Below are positions 11,988 through 12,052 of a stretch of 12,052 nt of DNA, piece after piece. Both the position numbers and the translations under genes were made by a program. This DNA comes from an uncultured Pseudomonadota bacterium (GTDB taxonomy: Bacteria > Pseudomonadota > Gammaproteobacteria > Steroidobacterales > Steroidobacteraceae), in assembly GCA_903890265.1 (NCBI GenBank), contig CAITAM010000414.1:1-12052 (forward strand). The letters are read 5' to 3'. The notes below the pieces were generated by a model. The model searched no databases, had not been told where the DNA came from, and saw only the letters and a list, made by a program, of their open reading frames with translations. Every line of letters begins with the position of its first letter. The stretch's first letter is position 1.

Positions 11988-12052
11988 TCATCCCGGTCTG
12001 GTGATGCGCTCGATGCCGGACGGTGTCGCGACCAGCAGCACGTCCGCGCCGC
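11988..12052 (-). CDS. 3' end of an unidentified gene, cut by the window edge
   Basis: On the minus strand an open frame enters from the right edge and ends at TGA 11990-11988, giving only GADVLLVATPSGIERITRPG. The composition looks protein-like and the gene would be convergent with the AbiEi gene, 11 bp away. Too little is visible to name a family. Confidence 0.45.
   Translation of the reverse strand, partial: GADVLLVATPSGIERITRPG

Noticed and set aside
11236..12052. A complete AbiE toxin-antitoxin pair
   Set aside because: The sequence after the AbiEi stop belongs to a convergent minus-strand frame; no nucleotidyltransferase toxin start is visible.
1..12052. CRISPR arrays, insertion sequences or prophage genes
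   Set aside because: No regularly spaced direct repeats, transposase, integrase or phage structural gene was seen on either strand.

Overview
The window is GC-rich (by eye about two thirds G+C) and carries a core-genome gene set typical of a gammaproteobacterium: pmbA (tldE), purC, a DjlA-type co-chaperone, rpe, a close Crp/Vfr orthologue next to coq7, the rplM-rpsI ribosomal protein operon and a tRNA-Gln. Coq7 plus Crp/Vfr plus DjlA points to Gammaproteobacteria. I cannot name the genus. The Crp-Coq7 adjacency and nearby rpe recall the Pseudomonas/Chromatiales gene order, but with no trp genes in between.

Layout. 2-358 (+): 3' end of pmbA. 384-1727 (-): YihY-family membrane protein with a C-terminal winged-helix-like extension. 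1793-3796 (+): S9 prolyl-oligopeptidase-family peptidase, overlapping by one base with 3796-4611 (+), a leaderless BtuF-like cobalamin-binding protein. 4627-5517 (-): purC. Divergent from it, 5700-6473 (+) djlA runs into 6424-6843 (+), a solo Xre/MbcA/ParS-type (DUF2384) antitoxin-like protein, and then 6903-7610 (+) rpe. Convergent on rpe are 7636-8370 (-) crp, which has an unusual acidic tail, and 8507-9166 (-) coq7. Divergent from coq7 are rplM (9319-9750), rpsI (9792-10184) and tRNA-Gln(CTG) (10209-10282), closed by a strong symmetric terminator (10313-10344). A gene-free, palindrome-rich tract of about 300 bp follows, then 10644-11000 (-), a DUF3147 membrane protein. A comparatively AT-rich intergenic region with a strong dyad precedes 11236-11976 (+), an AbiEi-type antitoxin/regulator without its toxin. 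The window ends in the 3' end of an unidentified minus-strand gene.

How it fits together. Most genes are housekeeping: translation (L13, S9, tRNA-Gln), purine synthesis (PurC), pentose phosphate/Calvin metabolism (Rpe), ubiquinone synthesis (Coq7), global cAMP control (Crp), and protein folding or turnover (DjlA, PmbA, S9 peptidase). The less ordinary content is two orphan antitoxin-like proteins, neither with an adjacent toxin: DUF2384 inside the djlA-rpe run and AbiEi at the right end. There are also several promoter-proximal dyads (djlA leader, rplM -10, AbiEi upstream region), a coq7 start codon placed as in leaderless mRNAs, and the acidic tail on Crp. I saw no CRISPR array, insertion sequence, integrase or phage gene.
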